64,000 nucleotides of DNA from Planctomycetota bacterium (lineage in GTDB: Bacteria > Planctomycetota > Phycisphaerae > Phycisphaerales > UBA1924), in NCBI GenBank assembly GCA_018242605.1, contig JAFEBP010000004.1, positions 186,001 to 250,000 on the forward strand, written 5' to 3'. The notes below the pieces were generated by a model. That model was not told where the DNA came from and did no database searches. It saw nothing but the letters and a program-made list of their open reading frames with translations. Below, piece by piece: positions 63,109 to 64,000 of this stretch (within the stretch, counting starts at the first letter, position 1; each line of letters opens with the position of its first letter). Both the position numbers and the translations under genes were made by a program.

Positions 63109-64000
63109 ATGACGACCGACACAGCCCCCACGATGACCGAAGCCAAGATGCACCTGGCGACCCCGATCAAGCCGTGCATCGGGACTGTCACGGAAACATA
63201 CCGCTGCACCGCGAGCCAGAAGGCAGCGGGGTTTGTTCGGCATGTGTCGATCGATGTGACGGGCACGCCGCTGGCGGGGAACTTCATCGCAGGTCAGTCC
63301 TTCGGGGTGATCCCGCCGGGCGCGGACGCCAACGGCAAGCCTCACAAGTTGCGGCTCTATTCGATCGCGTCACCCACGCAGGGCGAGGACGGCAAAGGCA
63401 ACGTGCTGGCCACCACCGTCAAGCGGACCATCGATGAACACTGGGACTCGCACAAGCTCTTCCTCGGAGTGGCGTCAAACTACCTGTGCGACCTGCATCC
63501 TGGGGACAAAGTGACGCTGACGGGGCCCAACGGCAAGCGATTCGTGCTGCCGGCCGACCATTCCAAGCACGATTACGTGTTCATCGCCACGGGCACGGGC
63601 ATCGCGCCCTTCCGCGGCATGACCCTTGAACTGCTCAGGACGGGCGCTGCGAGCAAGGTGGCGTTGGTGATGGGTTCCCCGTACGCCTCCGACCTCTTGT
63701 ACCACAAGGAGTTCCAGGAGTTGGCGAAGAAACACCCCAACTTCACATACCACACGGCGATCAGCCGCGAGCGTCAAGCGGACGGGTCCGGCCCGATGTA
63801 CGTGCACCAGCGATTGGCCGCGGACCGCGACCAACTGGCGCCGATGATGTCTTCTTCCCGGACGTTGGTGTACGTGTGCGGCATCGCCGGCATGGAGTTG
63901 GGAGTATTCCAAACGATGGCGACGATGCTCCCCAAGGACGCGGCGGAGCAGTTCATCCGGGCCGATCCGGAGGCGGGAGAAGTCGCGGGCTGGGACCGCA
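63109..64000 (+). CDS. Ferredoxin--NADP+ reductase-type flavoprotein (3' partial)
   Basis: The ATG at 63109 opens a frame that runs past the right edge; 297 residues are visible. The FAD-binding domain has KLRLYSIAS (R-x-Y-S), followed by TTVKRTIDEHWDSHKLFLGV and VASNYLCDLHPGDKVTLTGP. The NADP domain has TGTGIAPFRGMTLELL, MGSPYASDLLYHKEF and VYVCGIAGMELGV (the C-G motif near the end). These are the plant-type FNR landmarks, in the order used by FNR-like oxidoreductases of cyanobacterial type. TACCCT (63094-63099) lies 9 nt before the ATG with no Shine-Dalgarno. The end of the gene is outside the window. Confidence 0.88.
   Translation, partial: MTTDTAPTMTEAKMHLATPIKPCIGTVTETYRCTASQKAAGFVRHVSIDVTGTPLAGNFIAGQSFGVIPPGADANGKPHKLRLYSIASPTQGEDGKGNVLATTVKRTIDEHWDSHKLFLGVASNYLCDLHPGDKVTLTGPNGKRFVLPADHSKHDYVFIATGTGIAPFRGMTLELLRTGAASKVALVMGSPYASDLLYHKEFQELAKKHPNFTYHTAISRERQADGSGPMYVHQRLAADRDQLAPMMSSSRTLVYVCGIAGMELGVFQTMATMLPKDAAEQFIRADPEAGEVAGWDR

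Overview
The window is GC-rich, densely packed bacterial chromosome. It most likely comes from a planctomycete of the Phycisphaerae type. The clues are C-terminal dockerin-like EF-hand tails of the Phycisphaerae style (D-x-N-x-D-GG-V/I-DG-x-DV-x-x-FF), a planctomycete-style C-terminal zinc ribbon on a membrane protein, a pseudopilin-like protein with an RVACGSN / H-x-DG signature encoded next to an ECF sigma factor, and frequent GTG/TTG starts with 4-nt overlaps. The assignment rests on reading these features; no database was searched.

Layout. (1) 1-6.5 kb, accessory: two exported dockerin-tagged proteins, three small lower-GC membrane or anchored proteins (one with ankyrin repeats), a decayed IS5-type transposase, and at least three copies of an intergenic repeat of up to about 370 bp. 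(2) 6.7-11 kb: an HTH protein with a proline-rich tail, then a three-gene unit (conserved hypothetical, lipoprotein, RDD membrane protein). (3) 11.2-13.1 kb: glmS. (4) 13.1-28.3 kb, minus strand: one type II secretion operon transcribed in the order LTxxQ-like exported protein, gspE-F-G-H-I-J-K, gspL-like, gspM/PilO-like, GspC/PilP-like, gspD, beta-propeller lipoprotein. Most junctions overlap by a few bases. (5) 28.8-35.7 kb, plus strand: an envelope operon with a 1251-residue DUF4175-like coiled-coil protein, a Gln-rich exported protein, a terpenoid-toroid repeat protein and an exported protein. (6) 36-47.5 kb: a lipoprotein, a CHASE4-HAMP-PAS hybrid histidine kinase, an OPT-family transporter with an intrinsic terminator, a dockerin-tagged SGNH-like protein and an unrecognised 1355-residue multi-spanning protein. 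(7) 47.7-64 kb, mostly metabolic housekeeping: Tat-exported SDR, FolC, DinB, PdxJ, a FAD/Fe-S D-2-hydroxyacid dehydrogenase, HAD hydrolase, ECF sigma with an anti-sigma/pseudopilin-like partner, DUF4286, single-domain response regulator, HIT, RibD, TpiA, TIM-barrel isomerase, QueG, and a ferredoxin-NADP reductase cut by the window end.

How the genes may work together: the T2SS is the obvious exit route for the signal-peptide-bearing dockerin-tagged proteins, though this link is inference. The least explained items are the 1355-residue membrane protein, the sigma/anti-sigma-pseudopilin pair, the DUF4175-like envelope operon and the intergenic repeat family. No tRNA, rRNA, CRISPR array, intact insertion sequence or prophage was recognised.
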